A stretch of 64,000 bases of DNA from Tillus elongatus (GCA_964006375.1 OZ023265.1:153591047-153655046); one strand, 5' to 3'; counted from the stretch's first letter, positions 1-14,547 are shown. The notes: a model not told the origin generated them from the sequence alone. Numbers and translations are program-made.

Positions 1-9
1 TACAGTCTC

Positions 10-339
10 ATGTTCCTGCTGAGGCATCACGGTTCAGGTGATCTACGACTTGACCCGCGGTTCAACCTGCTGATAGGACTCGCAGCACTCTTGATTTACT
101 ATGTCCTCGATTCGCCCTCCCCCAAGGCTCTTGCTATTTTATGTCCGTTATATCCAGGAAGATTTTCACACTTTTATATTACCTCACACGGTAAGACATC
201 ACAAGATAGAAGTGCAAATATCTTTACAATTTCTAGGAATGCGATAATGGAGCGTCTCTTTGGCTTTAGACATATAAATCTTAAATGTTTTTTTTTCTTA
301 TGGACATTGAATTCTAAACAAATATACTTTATATTTTAA
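10..339 (+). CDS. Unrecognised ORF in the duplicated flank, copy 1
   Basis: Open frame of 109 codons starting MFLLRHHGSGDLRLDPRF. I do not recognise the product. A hydrophobic stretch (LLIGLAALLIYYVL) could be a membrane segment. Its first ~75 codons recur at 5771-6031, then the two copies diverge in frame. Conservation follows the whole duplicated block and is not specific to coding sites, so this may be non-coding sequence or an exon fragment. A GGTAAG near 190 could be a splice donor, but nothing supports its use. Confidence 0.2.
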   Translation: MFLLRHHGSGDLRLDPRFNLLIGLAALLIYYVLDSPSPKALAILCPLYPGRFSHFYITSHGKTSQDRSANIFTISRNAIMERLFGFRHINLKCFFFLWTLNSKQIYFIF

Positions 340-659
340 TGTCGGTAGGAAAGAAATCACCACTCTAAGTTACAATCCGAATGACACATCATTCGTACGC
401 ACAAAAATTTCTAGTTTGAACTTTTTTGGTATAGAGGTTAAAACATTTTCTTTAAGTAAAAATATATTAAGCAATTAATTAAGGTATATTAAGTGGCTAG
501 ATATAACGAATACACTGCTTGTTTAGTGGAGAAATGAATTAACAAACAGACAGCCAAGAAAATGTTAGCGGAATCAACATTTCTAATTTTTTTATTTCAA
601 CAACACACCACGAGGGCTCACAGCCTAAATACTATCGTACCGTGACGAGGGATCACAGC

Positions 660-1451
660 CTAAATGCTATCGTACCGTGGGTGTCGACAAGGAGGAAAGA
701 GGTAACTTGTTAATTCTGGACTTGAAGGTTTGGAGGTTCGGAGGAACAGGAAAAGCCTGTCCGGCAAGGAATTCCACAACTTGGAAGTCCTCGGGACAAA
801 AGAGAGGGTATAACAAGATGTTCTCCGTCTGGTGACATGGACAGTAAAAGGGTGCATTCGCTCTGTTCTCCTGGTAGATATATTGAGGGCAGCAGGTGGA
901 GAAACTATGGAAGAAAGCTCCTCTGAGCAGTGCCCGTGCAGATATGTATAAAAGAGAGAGAGGCCACCAACGGCACGTCGGTGGGCAAGGGATGGCAGTC
1001 TTTGGGTGAGGGTAGGGTCACCAATGAGACGTATAGCTCTCTTCTTAATGGAGTCGAGGATAGCGAGCGTAGAAGCGGCAGCGGCAGCGGCACCCCAGGT
1101 GTGGGAGCAGTATTCGAGGTTTGGCCTTATTTGTAAAGTATATAAGGTATAGAGATTAGCTGGTGAAAAGTATTTGCGAACCCGGAAGAGGAAACCAAAT
1201 TTCTTAGCAGCCGCTTCTGCAATTAATGTGAAATGTTGGTGCCAATTGAGATTTCGGTCCACTGTAATCCAAGCAAGTGAAAAGGTCTCATTATTTTGAA
1301 TAACTTGGTTGTTCATTGTGATGGGTCTAGAACTGGCGTATCTCTTATGAGATAGAAGGCAAGACTGAGATATGTTGGAGTTGAATTGTACAAGATTTCT
1401 ACCTCCCCAGTGCAATATTTTTTGGAGATCTACAGAGACAGCACCCTCCAT
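660..1451 (-). pseudogene. LINE ORF2 remnant: end of RT and C-terminal region (copy 1)
   Basis: A 263-codon open stretch with the LINE post-palm region. The motif RPNLEYCSHTWGAA (the RPxLEYCSxxW signature of the RT thumb in jockey/CR1-type LINEs) is visible, followed by a basic tail with SFVPRTSKLWNSLP. The alanine run after TWG is expanded by a GCN repeat relative to the other copies. Upstream in the same frame lies the catalytic YADD box (about 1515-1530), followed closely by a TGA stop. The last ~35 codons are frameshifted relative to copies 3 and 4. It is not functional. Confidence 0.8.
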
Positions 1452-1805
1452 GAGTCTGCGATCCTCATCTAATTGGACTAAAGAGACAGGCTTTGAATAT
1501 TGTATATTTCAGTGGAGGGTGCTGTCGTCCGCGTAACTGTGAATTGAGTTGGATGTGCTAACGAGGAGGTCATTGATGTGGAGAAGAAACAAAGTAGGGG
1601 CTAAAGCTGAACCTTGAGGGACTCCTACATTAATTGGATAGAGTTTAGAGGAATTTCCATCCACGAAAACAGAAATGCTCCGGTAGGAGAGGAAATTTGC
1701 TGTCCAGGTACCGAAATTTGGTGGTAGGCCATAGGCCGGAAGCTTTTTAAGCAGCGCTGAGTCCCAGACCTGGTCAAATGCTTTGGAAATGTCTAGAGCG
1801 ACAAT

Positions 1806-2325
1806 CTAGGATTCACCGTTTAGTTTCATCGACTTGTTCCAAGAATGGGTGACAAAGGAAAGGAGGTCGGCAGTTGATCTGCGCTGACGGAATCCATACT
1901 GCCTGTCGTGGATTAGACTGTGTTTTTCAAGAAAGTTTAGTAATTCGGTGTTTATATACTTTTCCATCACTCTAGAGACGACTGAAAGGAGATAAATATG
2001 TCTGTAGTTGCTAGGAAGCGCTTTGGATCCCTTCTTGGCGACGAGTTGTACTCGAGCAGTTTTCCAGTTACTAGGGAATATGCCTCTATTGTTAGATGTC
2101 TGAAACGGACGAGTCAGGACAGGAGGAAGTTCTGATGCGCATTTTTTTGAGAACAATTGCTGGGATCTCGTCAAGGCCAGAGGATTTCCTGGTATTAAGA
2201 GAAGAGAGCATCTTTCGTACCTTTTTTGTTTTGAAAATGATATTCGTCATTTTATGCGCGACACTGGGAAGTGTTGGTGGTTGAACATTTGGAGGTGGGT
2301 TGAGAGTATAATTGCCGGCGAACAA
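1806..2325 (-). pseudogene. LINE ORF2 remnant: fingers and early palm of RT (copy 1)
   Basis: Two overlapping frames encode the RT entry region. One (2092-2325) reads KVRKMLSSLNTRKSSGLDEIPAIVLKK, with the SSGLDEIP box typical of LINE RTs. The other (1806-2174) reads PSNWKTARVQLVAKKGSK, then the YGFRQRRSTADLL box. A frameshift near 2095-2170 separates them, and a stop follows LNGES. The RT palm LDISKAFDQVWDSAL lies at 1740-1800. The order matches the intact family and the catalytic region is broken. Confidence 0.8.
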
Positions 2326-2417
2326 TAAGCCAAAAAGTTCTGCCTTGCTCAGGGCAATAGAAACAATTTCATCCCCAGAAACAAGAGGTGGGAAGGTACT
2401 CTTGGAGAAATTATTAA

Positions 2418-2778
2418 AACGTTAAAAACTGTATATTTGTATTGAGAGTTATAAACTCTTAAAGTTATTTATTCTCACAGAAATATGTATAATAAAAAAA
2501 TTGTTGTATAATTCTGTCCTATTTGGTAGACCTAATATGTAAATTCGCCAGAATATAATATGAAATCGTCAGATAATTTACACATTCCATTTTGTAATAC
2601 GTTTGACATTGTTGATACAAACAGAGGTTAGATTATAACCCGTGAAACTGATCAAAAATACATAACTCATCGGAGTTTCTCTACGCGTAAACCAATTATA
2701 ATTTAATCGTATTCAATATATTTGCATATCCACCAAAAACTGTCAATTTCTTTTCAAACCGGATACAATAAAAGGGTA
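2418..2778. repeat. Unknown ~361-bp repeat, copy 1
   Basis: It matches 11559-11922 in the same orientation at high identity, from AACGTTAAAAACTG at one end to ATAAAAGGGTA at the other. It has no long ORF and no clear inverted termini. Here it lies exactly between the broken LINE and the Penelope-like element. The second copy lies between a hAT-like element and a TA array. It could be a Penelope pseudo-LTR, a solo LTR or another short element. I cannot decide from two copies. Confidence 0.7.
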
Positions 2779-2784
2779 GATTAA

Positions 2785-3922
2785 TAGAAGAAGAATGAAA
2801 CACCATCTCCCCTAACACCAATCTCACGTTAAAAGGGATGAAAAATATCATTGAGTTTCTGTTTGAAAACAACTATTTCACATATGACAACATCTGCTAT
2901 TCCCGGATTTTCGGAACTTCGATGGGTTCAAATCTATCACCTATTTTGGCTTCATTGGTGATGACAAAGCTGATTAAGGTGTCACTGTCCAGACTTTCGT
3001 TTTCAGTTCCGTTCTTGTACCAATACGTTGATGATATAATCACAGCGGTACCCCAAGACAGCCAACCAGAAATTTTAGATAGGTACAATCAGTACGATGA
3101 ACACATAAAATTCACTGTAAAAGCAGAAGAGGAAAAAAATCAGTACCATTTTTGGACCCAAAAGTCACCAGACTGCCTTAAAAAAAATTTGATTGGTACC
3201 AAAAACCATCATTCTCGGGCAGATACATAAACAGATGGTCGTATCACGAAAATAAAACAAACAATAACACCATCCTGGGACTAAAAAACAGAGATGTCAA
3301 AATATGTCATCCAACATTAAAGAATGCTGCACTTCATCGGCTGTCGAAACTCTTGCAAGAAAATGGATACTCAAAGACGTACCTGAGTAGGCTTCTTTTC
3401 AATGCTCCACATAATCACGACCAACAGAGAGCAGAACGACCACGGAGGAACCCTAAACAAGTCCGTAGCACGGTTTATGCCTCTATTTCACACATTAATG
3501 GACTAACAAACAAATTGATGAAATGTAGGCAAAACGAACCAGACATGAAGGTGGCCAACCACAACTTGGTAACTGGATGATCCTTAGTTTCAAACACAAA
3601 GGACAAAGTGGATAAAGTAATGAGATCAAATGTGATTTATGAACTGTCGTGTGTTGACTGTAACAAGAAGTACGTGGGACAAACATCTCAAACTCTAAAA
3701 CAAAGAATGACTGCCCATAAAAGTGACACAAAACTTAGGTTAGATAGATGTGCTTTGGATTTGCAAGCTCAAAAATTGTGCCATAGAATTGATTATAATA
3801 ATGTAAGGATACTAGACAGGGAGAGCAATTATAAAAAACGAATTTTCTTAGCAACGTGTTACATTAATAACTTAAAAGAACCAATTAATGAGAGAGTAGA
3901 CATAAAAAAAATCTCAGTTTGA
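2785..3922 (+). pseudogene. Penelope-like retroelement (PLE): RT and GIY-YIG remnants
   Basis: Frame-broken PLE. At 2838-3230 the RT shows GTSMGSNLSPILASLVM, a PLE-specific motif, followed by the catalytic YVDD in YQYVDDIITAVP. After a frameshift, 3230-3580 continues with SGRYIN-like and LQENGYSKTYLSRLLF segments of the RT thumb and linker. The 3608-3922 frame encodes the GIY-YIG nuclease. In PLEs the RT and this endonuclease act in cis during target-primed insertion. The 5' half of the RT is missing. A TGA near 2797 and further frameshifts make it inactive. Confidence 0.85.
3608..3922 (+). pseudogene. GIY-YIG endonuclease domain of the PLE
   Basis: A 104-codon open stretch. VIYELSCVDCNKKYVGQT is the 'GIY...YVG' core, preceded by the short CxxC pair typical of PLE endonucleases. 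Downstream ILDRESNYKKRIFLATCYI carries the conserved Glu region. It is separated from the RT fragment by stops, so it is not translated as part of a full pol protein. It is the best-preserved part of this element. Confidence 0.85.
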
Positions 3923-4236
3923 TTTACTCAAATCTGTTAAGATTGGAAAGTGATAGATATGACTTTCAATTTTCAAATAATGATAACTTAGACTAGTTCT
4001 CTTGTCTTTTTCATTTAGATAGCTGACTTAATTGCTTTTCTGTCTATTATTACTGTGTATTTCTGTATTTCTGTTAAAAAAATTAAAATTGTTTACATTA
4101 AAATTTTGTGTTAATATTACAGTACAATTTTAATAACAGCTGTATAGTTTTAGGTGATTTGGTTATTTGTTGTCTATTGGGTTGGTACTCCTGCCATCTC
4201 CAGAGACAGATGAAAGTGACAGTATGATTGTCCTTG

Positions 4237-4546
<310 letters not shown>

Positions 4547-4639
4547 TTTCTAAAAGCATTATTATCTGGATGATATTTGATCGGTACCTTAGTAATAGCT
4601 AAATATTTACCAGAATGTCTGCCGTATTAAACACAATGT

Positions 4640-5690
4640 TTTTGCGCAAATCTTTAGTTGCCATTTTAGTGAATTTTTAATAAAAAATTCACTAATAGAG
4701 AGGTACGGATGGTGATACTTTGCAAAAATGCTTTCAAATGAGCGCGAATTTATATGTTTATATAAAAAAAATTGGGGATTTCCTCGAAACGTAAAAAGTC
4801 TCGATTTAAACGCCAAAATTGGCAACATTTAGGCAAAGAACCTAAAAAAAATACGGATTATCTAAAGAGTGTTTTACAAACACTTAACTTTCAGCTTAAA
4901 CAATCACTACCCTTCATTTTAACAAAATATTTCCAGAAAATTCATTTCAAATAGACACTTTCTCGGATGCTTTGGAAGTAGTTTTAGTTAAATTTATGGT
5001 TTAACGGTCTATAATTTTTAGCTAATTTTCATAGAAATAATTCTTTAATGAGAAGACCGTTGTTCAATTCTAAAAAGATATCTTCAAATGAGCGCAAACT
5101 AGGCCCACTAGAATCCATATCCGGGTTTACTTTCTGTTTACATATATACAGTGTGACGCATTTCTACGATAAAGCTCAATATAATTGTTATTATGCAAGA
5201 TGCGAGAAAAAAATGTATACGTTACCTATAGGGTGTTTTGAGCTGCATCCTGTAAAATTATTTTGATAACTACAGGATGGCCTATTAGTCGTCGGTGATA
5301 CCTACTTTTTTTTTGAACATACCTTATTGCATTTTTGCATTTTTCATCGAAATATGATGCATGTTTGGAAAAAAAATCGAGACGCAGTAAGTGTGTTTTA
5401 GTAGCGAATTTTCATTAAACTCTTCACATTTCAATAACGCAATTTGCTATTAACCTAAGGTTCGTCAGCTAGGAAACGAGTTTTCTCGGAAATGTTAAGT
5501 TTATGTTGTGAACATTTTTGTACATTTTCAAACAAGTTATGTTGGTAAAATATGGTACATTGTTCCTACTATATAGGTTATTCCGGTGACCAAATTGGTT
5601 CCTGCTTGCATTAAAGAGACATATTTTCTATTAAAACCATTTTAAGAAAACTAACTTCCATAACGCACTTGCTGCGTCCAGACTTTTTTT
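4640..5690 (-). repeat. AT-core family copy, minus orientation
   Basis: It starts with the family's terminal hairpin (TTTAGTGAATTTT ... AAAAATTCACTAA, 4654-4686). It continues through the body (CAAAATTGGCAACATTTAGG at ~4811) and an internal repeat of the CTAGAATCCATATCCGG module (~5105), and ends at the CGCACTTGCTGCGTCCAGAC terminus (5662-5682). The ~295-bp end segment is bounded by the inverted GACGCAGTAAGTGTG motif at ~5380. There is no coding sequence. The TA array is missing in its usual place here. Confidence 0.75.
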
Positions 5691-5770
5691 AATTTCAAGA
5701 CGTCACTTAAAATGTAAAATACCAAACTTTAATATGAGACAGAAGATGTCACTGTGATCCTTACAGTCTC

Positions 5771-6031
5771 ATGTTCCTGCTGAGGCATCACGGTTCAGGT
5801 GATCTACGACTTGACCCGCGGTTCAACCTGCTGATAGGACTCGCAGCACTCTTGATTTACTATGTCCTCGATTCGCCCTCCCCCAAGGCTCTTGCTATTT
5901 TATGTCCGTTATATCCAGGAAGATTTTCACACTTTTATATTACCCCACACGGTAAGACATCACAAGATAGAAGTGCAAATATCTTTACAATTTGTAGGAA
6001 TGCGATTGGTGAGCGTCTCTTAGACATATAA
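5771..6031 (+). CDS. Unrecognised ORF in the duplicated flank, copy 2
   Basis: An 86-codon frame with the same beginning (MFLLRHHGSGDLRLDPRF) as the ORF at 10-339. It ends earlier because an indel changes the frame after GERLLDI. The different C-termini argue against strong selection on a protein. No family is recognised. Confidence 0.2.
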   Translation: MFLLRHHGSGDLRLDPRFNLLIGLAALLIYYVLDSPSPKALAILCPLYPGRFSHFYITPHGKTSQDRSANIFTICRNAIGERLLDI

Positions 6032-6381
6032 ATCTTAAATGTTTTTTTCTTCTTATGGACATCGAATTCTAAACAAAGATACTTTATATTTCAATGTCCA
6101 TAGGTAAGAAGTCACCACTCTAAGTTACAATCAGAATGACACATCATTCGTACGCACAAAAATTACTAGTTTGAACTTTTTTGGTAAGAGGGTTAAAACA
6201 TTTTCTTAAAGTAAAAATATATTTAGCAAATAATTAAGGTATATTCAGTGGCTAAATATAACGAATACACTGCTTGTTTAGTGGAGAAATGAATAAACAA
6301 AGAGACAGACAAGAAAATCTTAGCGGAATCAACCTTTCTAATTTTTTTTTATTTCAACAACACACCACGAGGGCTCACAGC

Positions 6382-6765
6382 CTAAATACTATCGTACCGT
6401 GGATGTCGACAAGGATGAAAGAGGCAACTTGTTAATTCTAGACTTGACGGTTTGGAGGTTCGGAGGAGAAGGAAAACATATGCCGGCAGGGAATTCCACA
6501 ACTTGGAAGTCCTCGGGACAAAAGAGCGGGTATAACAAGATGTTCTATGTATGGTGACCTGGACAGTAAAAGGGTGCATTCGCTCTGTTCTCCTGGTAGA
6601 TATATTGAGGGCAGCAGGTGGAGAAACTATGGAAGAAAGCTCCTCTGAGCAGTGCTCGTGCAGATATGTATAAAAGAGAGAGAGGCCACCAACGGTACGT
6701 CGGTGGGCAAGGGATGGGAGTCTTTGGGTGAGGGTAGGGTCACCAATGAGACGTATAGCTCTCAT
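6382..6765 (-). pseudogene. LINE ORF2 C-terminal region (copy 2)
   Basis: A 127-codon stretch covering AIRLIGDPTLTQRLPSLAHR, the SLFYTYLHEHCSEEL box and SFVPRTSKLWNSLP. It corresponds to the region after the RT thumb. The upstream part (RPNLEYCSHTWG at ~6800-6850) is cut off by a frame change. The end is frameshifted as in copy 1. Confidence 0.75.
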
Positions 6766-6969
6766 CTTAATGGAGTCGAGAATAGCGAGCGTAGAAGCAG
6801 CAGCGGCACCCCAGGTGTGGGAGCAGTATTCGAGGTTTGGCCTACTTTGTGAAGTATATAAGGTATAGAGATTAGCTGGTGAAAAGTATTTGCGAGCCCG
6901 GAAGGGGAAACCTAATTTCTTAGCAGCCGCTTCTGCAATTAATGTAACATGTTGGTGCCAATTGAGATT

Positions 6970-7545
6970 TCAGTCCACAGTAATCCCAACAAGTGAAAAT
7001 GAATCATTACTTTGAATAACCTGGTTGTTCATTATGGTGGGTCTACAACTGGCGTATCTCTTATGAGATAGAAGGCAAGACTGACATTTGTTGGAGTTGA
7101 ATTGTACAAGATTTCTACCTCCCCAATCCAATATTTTTGGGAGAGCTACAGAGACAGCACCCTCCATGAGTCTGCGATCCTCATCTAATTGGGCTAAAGA
7201 GACAGACTTAGAATATTGTATATTTGAGTGGAGGGTGTCGTCGTCCGCGTAACTGTGAATTGGGTTGGATGTGCTAAAGAGGAAGTCATTGATGTGGAGA
7301 AGAGACAAAGTAGGGGCTAAAGCTTAACCTTGAGGGACTCCCGCATTAATTGGATACAGTTTAGAGGAATTGGCATCCACGACAACAGAAATACTCCGGA
7401 TGGGGAGAAAATTTGCTGTCCAGGTACAGAGTTTTGGTGGCAGGCCATAGGCCAGAAGTTTTTTAAGCAGCGCTGAGTCCCATACCTGGTCAAATGCTTT
7501 GGATATGTCTAGAGCGACAATCTGGGATTCATTCTGTCGTTCCAT
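6970..7545 (-). pseudogene. LINE ORF2 RT palm (copy 2)
   Basis: Two frames, 7324-7545 and 6970-7308, together encode the RT palm. The first has VALDISKAFDQVWDSALL, containing the first catalytic Asp, and GVPQG. The second has SYADDDTLHS, containing the catalytic DD pair. A TAA stop just after GVPQG (near 7325) interrupts them. This copy keeps the 11-codon segment that is deleted in both halves of copy 3. Confidence 0.8.
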
Positions 7546-7764
7546 AGACTTGTTCCAAGAATGGGTAACAAAGGAAAGGAGGTCGGCAGTTGCTCTGCGC
7601 TGACGGAATCCATACTGCCTATCGTGGATTAGACTGTGTTTTTCAAAAAAATTAGTAGTTCGGTGTTTCTATAATTTTATCACTTTAGAGACGACTGAAA
7701 GGAGAGAAATGGGCGTGTAGTTGCTAGGAAGCGCTTTGGATTCTTTCTTGGGGACGGGTTGTAC

Positions 7765-8509
7765 TCAAGCAGTTTTCCAGTTACTAGGGAATATGACTCT
7801 ATTGTAAAATGTCTGAAAGAGACGAGCCAGGACAGGAGCAAGTTCTGATGCGCATGTTTTAAGAACAATTGCTGGGATCTCGTCAAGACCAAATGATTTC
7901 CTGGTATTAAGGGAAGAGAGCATCTTTCGTACCTTTTTTGTTTTGAAAATGATATCCGTCATTTTATGCGCGATACTGGGGAGTATTGGTGGTTGAACAT
8001 TTGGAGGTGGGTTGAGAGTATAATTGCCGGTGAACAACGAGGCAAAAGTTCAGCCTTGCTCAGGGCGATATAAACAATATCATCCCCTGAAACAAGAGGT
8101 GAGAAAGTGATCTTGCAGAAATTATTCCCAATAGATTTAGAAAGAATCCCGAAGGGTTTGTTGCCGTTGGAACTTTAGAGGACTTTGTTTTTGATGTGGT
8201 TATTAAACGAGTTTTTTGCCTCAGAAAGAATGTGGACATAGCGGTTTCTCTGTCGTTAAATGTTTGATGGTTTTCTTGACTGGGGTTGTGTAGGAGCGTT
8301 TTGTGAGCTTTGACCTTTTCAAGTATGGCCTTGTCACAGGATTTAGAGAACCAGGGCTTTTGAGTAGCTAAAGAGGTTTTCTGTGTACGTGGAATAAATA
8401 ATTCCATGCGAGCTTGGATAATCTCGGTGACGTTTTGTAAGGTATCAGAGGGGCCAGCATGAGAGAAGCAGACAGACGCCCATGGAAATGCGAAAAAATA
8501 ATCACGCAT
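7765..8509 (-). pseudogene. LINE ORF2 linker and RT fingers (copy 2)
   Basis: 8060-8509 carries the linker between endonuclease and RT (AFPWASVCFSHAGPSDT, KPWFSKSCDKA). 7765-8037 carries the RT fingers box KSFGLDEIPAIVLK. They are separated by a frameshift near 8040-8060. The linker also recurs in copy 3, which fixes the domain order. Confidence 0.75.
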
Positions 8510-9329
8510 TTCTTTCCAGTTCGCGGAGTTTTAGTGCCAAACGATAGATGAGTATGATGATTGTTTGTCCTCGGGTTGCATTGCGCAGGAAGCAGTGACC
8601 ACGCCGTGGTTTGATCGACCAAAAGAAAGCAAGAAAAAAACCGTTGTTTGTATACCATTTAAATCGCGAATCACGAGGGGTCTAGACAGGATTTTTAGAA
8701 AACCATTTTTAAACGAACATTTTCACCAAAAATACTTTAAAATTTGCTAGGTAACCGAAAAGATTAGGAGAGTAAGTAAGTCGTAAATATTGTGATCTTA
8801 AATACGCCGGGCAAACTAAAAGGCCTAATGAAAATACATTTAAAGAACATTTAGTACAACTAAGATAGGGCACTATAGAAAGATCATGCATGGCCCGTAG
8901 ATCAGTGGAGGCTCGTGATTTCGACAGTGGGTGAAGCAAAATCCCCGTGGCTCCAAAGGAGGGCGAAGGGGGCCGTAGCCACCCTTGGCGCCGCAGACGA
9001 ATTTTTTTTTTAATTTCTGGGTAACGCGTTCTTCTGGCACTTCAAGGTTTAAATTAAAAATCCATTTGTACAAAAATAAAGACTTTCACAAGGCATAATT
9101 TTCGGAATAATGACCACGAATACTGGATGAGAGGACATAAATAAATAAAATTTTAATTATTAACATTATTTTTTCACACCCTACGCGCACGCTATGGTAA
9201 TATAATATTTTTATTCTGAAAATCTGTTTAAGTTCAAGGCCCTTCTATTTTTTTATAACTTGAAATTTTGTATCTAATATTTTATTAGGTTGAAATTATT
9301 CTTTTATTCATTTATTCTATAACGGTGAT

Positions 9330-10671
<1,342 letters not shown>

Positions 10672-11117
10672 AAAAATAGATATTTTCAACAGCCAATTAA
10701 TATGTACCATACCTAATTCAGTTCTGCTGGTTTTTAATTTAAATTAGTTTATTGGATGATGTTTCCTTATTTCAATATATAATGAAAGAGTATCCCAAAA
10801 CGTAAAAAAAATCGTTTAAATTTTCTTTCCATAAAACGCTAAAAGTTATGAAGATATTTTTTTTAAATAACTAGTAATGTGAAAATGAGTTTCATTTTTT
10901 AGAAAAAGCAACAGCGTATCATACTTTTTATTCAAAATATTTTAGGTCCCATCAATAGGGGCACCACTAAATTAACAACGGAACTGCGCACTGCACTTTG
11001 AAGCAGCCTGCAAACTCTGCATCACTTCGTTATAATAGTCACCAACACAACGGCGTGTGTGACGTTGTCATGACAACCATTGCGTGCAAACTATAAGAAA
11101 GCGAGGCAGCATTTGTG

Positions 11118-11150
11118 TATAAAGGAATCTGCATCAGTCTTCAGTTCAGT
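11118..11150 (+). promoter_or_regulatory. Possible TATA plus initiator core promoter
   Basis: TATAAAG at 11118-11124 is followed by TCAGT motifs whose A residues lie 25 and 30 bp downstream (11143 and 11148), which fits the arthropod TATA-Inr spacing. It sits near the right end of the hAT-like element but points out through that end, and no ORF follows. It could be a relic promoter or chance. Confidence 0.25.
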
Positions 11151-11558
11151 TGCTCTGCAGTAGCATGTAACACATAATACTTTGCGTGTTGGAGCATGCA
11201 AAACGTTTAGTTCCGGAGATCAGGGGGTTGCAAATTATATCGTTTCGTATAATATCATAAAAAAACTGCGGCGGCGTAACTAAACATTTTTATGGGGTAT
11301 CAAGTGAATTTGAGAGAATAAAGAAAATTAAAATTATGGTGGATTTAAAAAAAGGTTTACCGAAAAATATAGATGAAGCAGAGCTTCACTTGCGTCATCT
11401 GACGAGCCGCCACTGCCGTAGATGAAGAGAATCTATAATTAATCAAAAATTTAAGAGAACCAGAGCAGCCTTATATACTGCAAATGACAAAATGTTACAC
11501 AAGAAGTGCATCCAAATAATTCTGCCGATTTAAGAAACACGTTATCTTCATGAACATA

Positions 11559-11922
11559 AACGTTAAAAACTGTATATTTGTATTGAAATCTATAAATTAT
11601 TAAAGTTATTTATTCTCACAGAAATATGTATAATAAAAAAAAAATTGTTGTATAATTCTGTCCCATTTGGTACACCTAATATGTAAATCCGCCAGAATAT
11701 AATATAAAATCGTCAGCTAATTTACACATTCCATTTTGTAATACGTTTGACATTGTTGATACAAACAGAGGTTAGATTATAACCCGTGAAACTGATCAAA
11801 AATACATCACTCATCGGAGTTTCTCTAAGCACAAACCAATTATAATTTAATCATATTCAATATATTTGCATATCCACCAAAAACTGTCAATTTCCTTTCA
11901 AACCGGATACAATAAAAGGGTA
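11559..11922. repeat. Unknown ~361-bp repeat, copy 2
   Basis: Same-orientation match to 2418-2778. The ends are AACGTTAAAAACTG and ATAAAAGGGTAAC. Flanks on both sides differ from copy 1, so the two shared edges approximate the true limits of the unit. There is no coding potential. Confidence 0.7.
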
Positions 11923-11965
11923 ACTTAAAACCGTGTTAATTTTTTAATAAGTAAAAAAGCAACCG

Positions 11966-11967
<2 letters not shown>

Positions 11968-12047
<80 letters not shown>
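11968..12047. repeat. (TA)n microsatellite
   Basis: Pure TA repeat of about 80 bp, immediately left of the large inverted repeat at 12048-12578. Confidence 0.95.
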
Positions 12048-12049
<2 letters not shown>

Positions 12050-12578
12050 TTAAAAAATTGTGGGAAAGCCGTCAGTTGCAAAATAAAACTCTTTATTAAA
12101 AGCCGAGCTTTCGGAAAAGTTTATTCCATTCTCAAGGCTACAACATGGAAAGGAAAAAGTTTTCAATTTACTTAGGAAAAATATAAAAGTTTTAAAATAC
12201 TTACATCTAACGTGAGTTTTACTATAACTAATATAATAATAATTTTAGAAATCACTACCCCTATTTATATTTCCTAGACAAAAACAAAAAACAAATTCAA
12301 ATAGACAATTGTTAGCTTCATATGTCAGTTTGGCACTTTCCGACTTCAGTCAAATTTTAAAAAACGGTTTTTTTCATGTTTGTATTTTCATAATTAGTTG
12401 TAGTAAAACTCACGTTAGATGTAAGTATTTTAAAACTTTTATATTTTTCCTAAGTAAATTGAAAACTTTTTCCTTTCCATGTTGTAGCCTTGAGAATGGA
12501 ATAAACTTTTCCGAAAGCTCGGCTTTTAATAAAGAGTTTTATTTTGCAACTGACGGCTTTCCCACAATTTTTTAAGAA
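12048..12578. repeat. Large inverted repeat (two ~183-bp arms, 164-bp spacer)
   Basis: The left arm (12048-12230) and right arm (12395-12578) are near-perfect reverse complements, sharing the CCGTCAGTTGCAAAATAAAA and CTCACGTTAGATGTAAGT blocks. Each arm contains a GGAATAAACTTTTCC hairpin followed by GAAAGCTCGGCTTT. This has the shape of a hammerhead stem II, GAAA and stem III, but the CUGANGA side is degenerate (CTTGAGAA). Penelope-like elements often carry inverted terminal repeats with ribozyme motifs, so this may be a truncated pair of PLE pseudo-LTRs. No ORF in the spacer is recognisable. Confidence 0.7.
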
Positions 12579-12608
12579 AATAACACTATTACCGTCACGA
12601 AAACTTAA

Positions 12609-12612
<4 letters not shown>

Positions 12613-12669
<57 letters not shown>
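12613..12669. repeat. (TA)n microsatellite at the left edge of transposon A
   Basis: A 57-bp TA array directly abutting the terminal repeat of transposon A, consistent with insertion at a TA target. Confidence 0.95.

Positions 12670-14547
<1,878 letters not shown>

Larger units (their letters stand above)
1..2415. repeat. Duplicated segment, copy 1 (LINE plus its 3' flank)
   Basis: This stretch is repeated, with scattered substitutions and small indels, at 5762-8126. Shared material includes the minus-strand LINE and about 585 bp beyond the LINE's 3' end, so the two copies are not simply two independent LINE insertions. Either the locus was duplicated after the LINE inserted, or the LINE sits inside a larger repeat. 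The left edge lies outside the window. The right edge ends abruptly at about 2415, where an unrelated repeat begins, whereas the second copy continues further into the LINE. Confidence 0.8.
586..2415 (-). mobile_element. Jockey/CR1-type non-LTR retrotransposon (LINE), copy 1, 5'-truncated
   Basis: Read on the minus strand, this is the 3' part of a LINE: the RT palm, thumb and C-terminal region, a short 3' UTR and an A-rich tail (poly-T at 583-594 on the plus strand). The 3' UTR is shared with copies ending at 6341, 38445 and 49680. Copy 1 has a private 35-bp tandem duplication in this UTR (611-645 and 646-680, three differences). The 5' end is lost at 2415, where an unrelated repeat starts. 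Several frameshifts and stops make it non-functional. Confidence 0.85.
5762..8126. repeat. Duplicated segment, copy 2
   Basis: Second copy of the block at 1-2415, in the same orientation. It lacks the private 35-bp UTR duplication of copy 1 and has different LINE frame disruptions, so each copy has evolved separately since duplication. Unlike copy 1, the LINE continues to the right past the end of the shared block. Confidence 0.8.
6341..8640 (-). mobile_element. Jockey/CR1-type LINE, copy 2
   Basis: The longest minus-strand copy, from the poly-T at 6341-6351 (the A-tail) to the end of the endonuclease region near 8640, where a GRSNHGVV-like box of the AP-endonuclease domain can be read. From the 5' side the order is: end of endonuclease; linker (8060-8509, with KPWFSKSCDKA and KVKAHKTLLHNPSQEN); fingers (7765-8037); palm (7324-7545, VALDISKAFDQVWDSALL); YADD region (6970-7308, HSYADDDTLHS); C-terminal region (6382-6765). 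ORF1 and most of the endonuclease are missing. Frameshifts between these blocks make it a dead copy. Confidence 0.85.

Noticed and set aside
2418..2778. Hammerhead motif in the 361-bp repeat (GTGAAACTGATC, CCGATGAG)
   Set aside because: Fragments of the core occur, but no stem II or correctly placed GAAA/NUH could be built on either strand.
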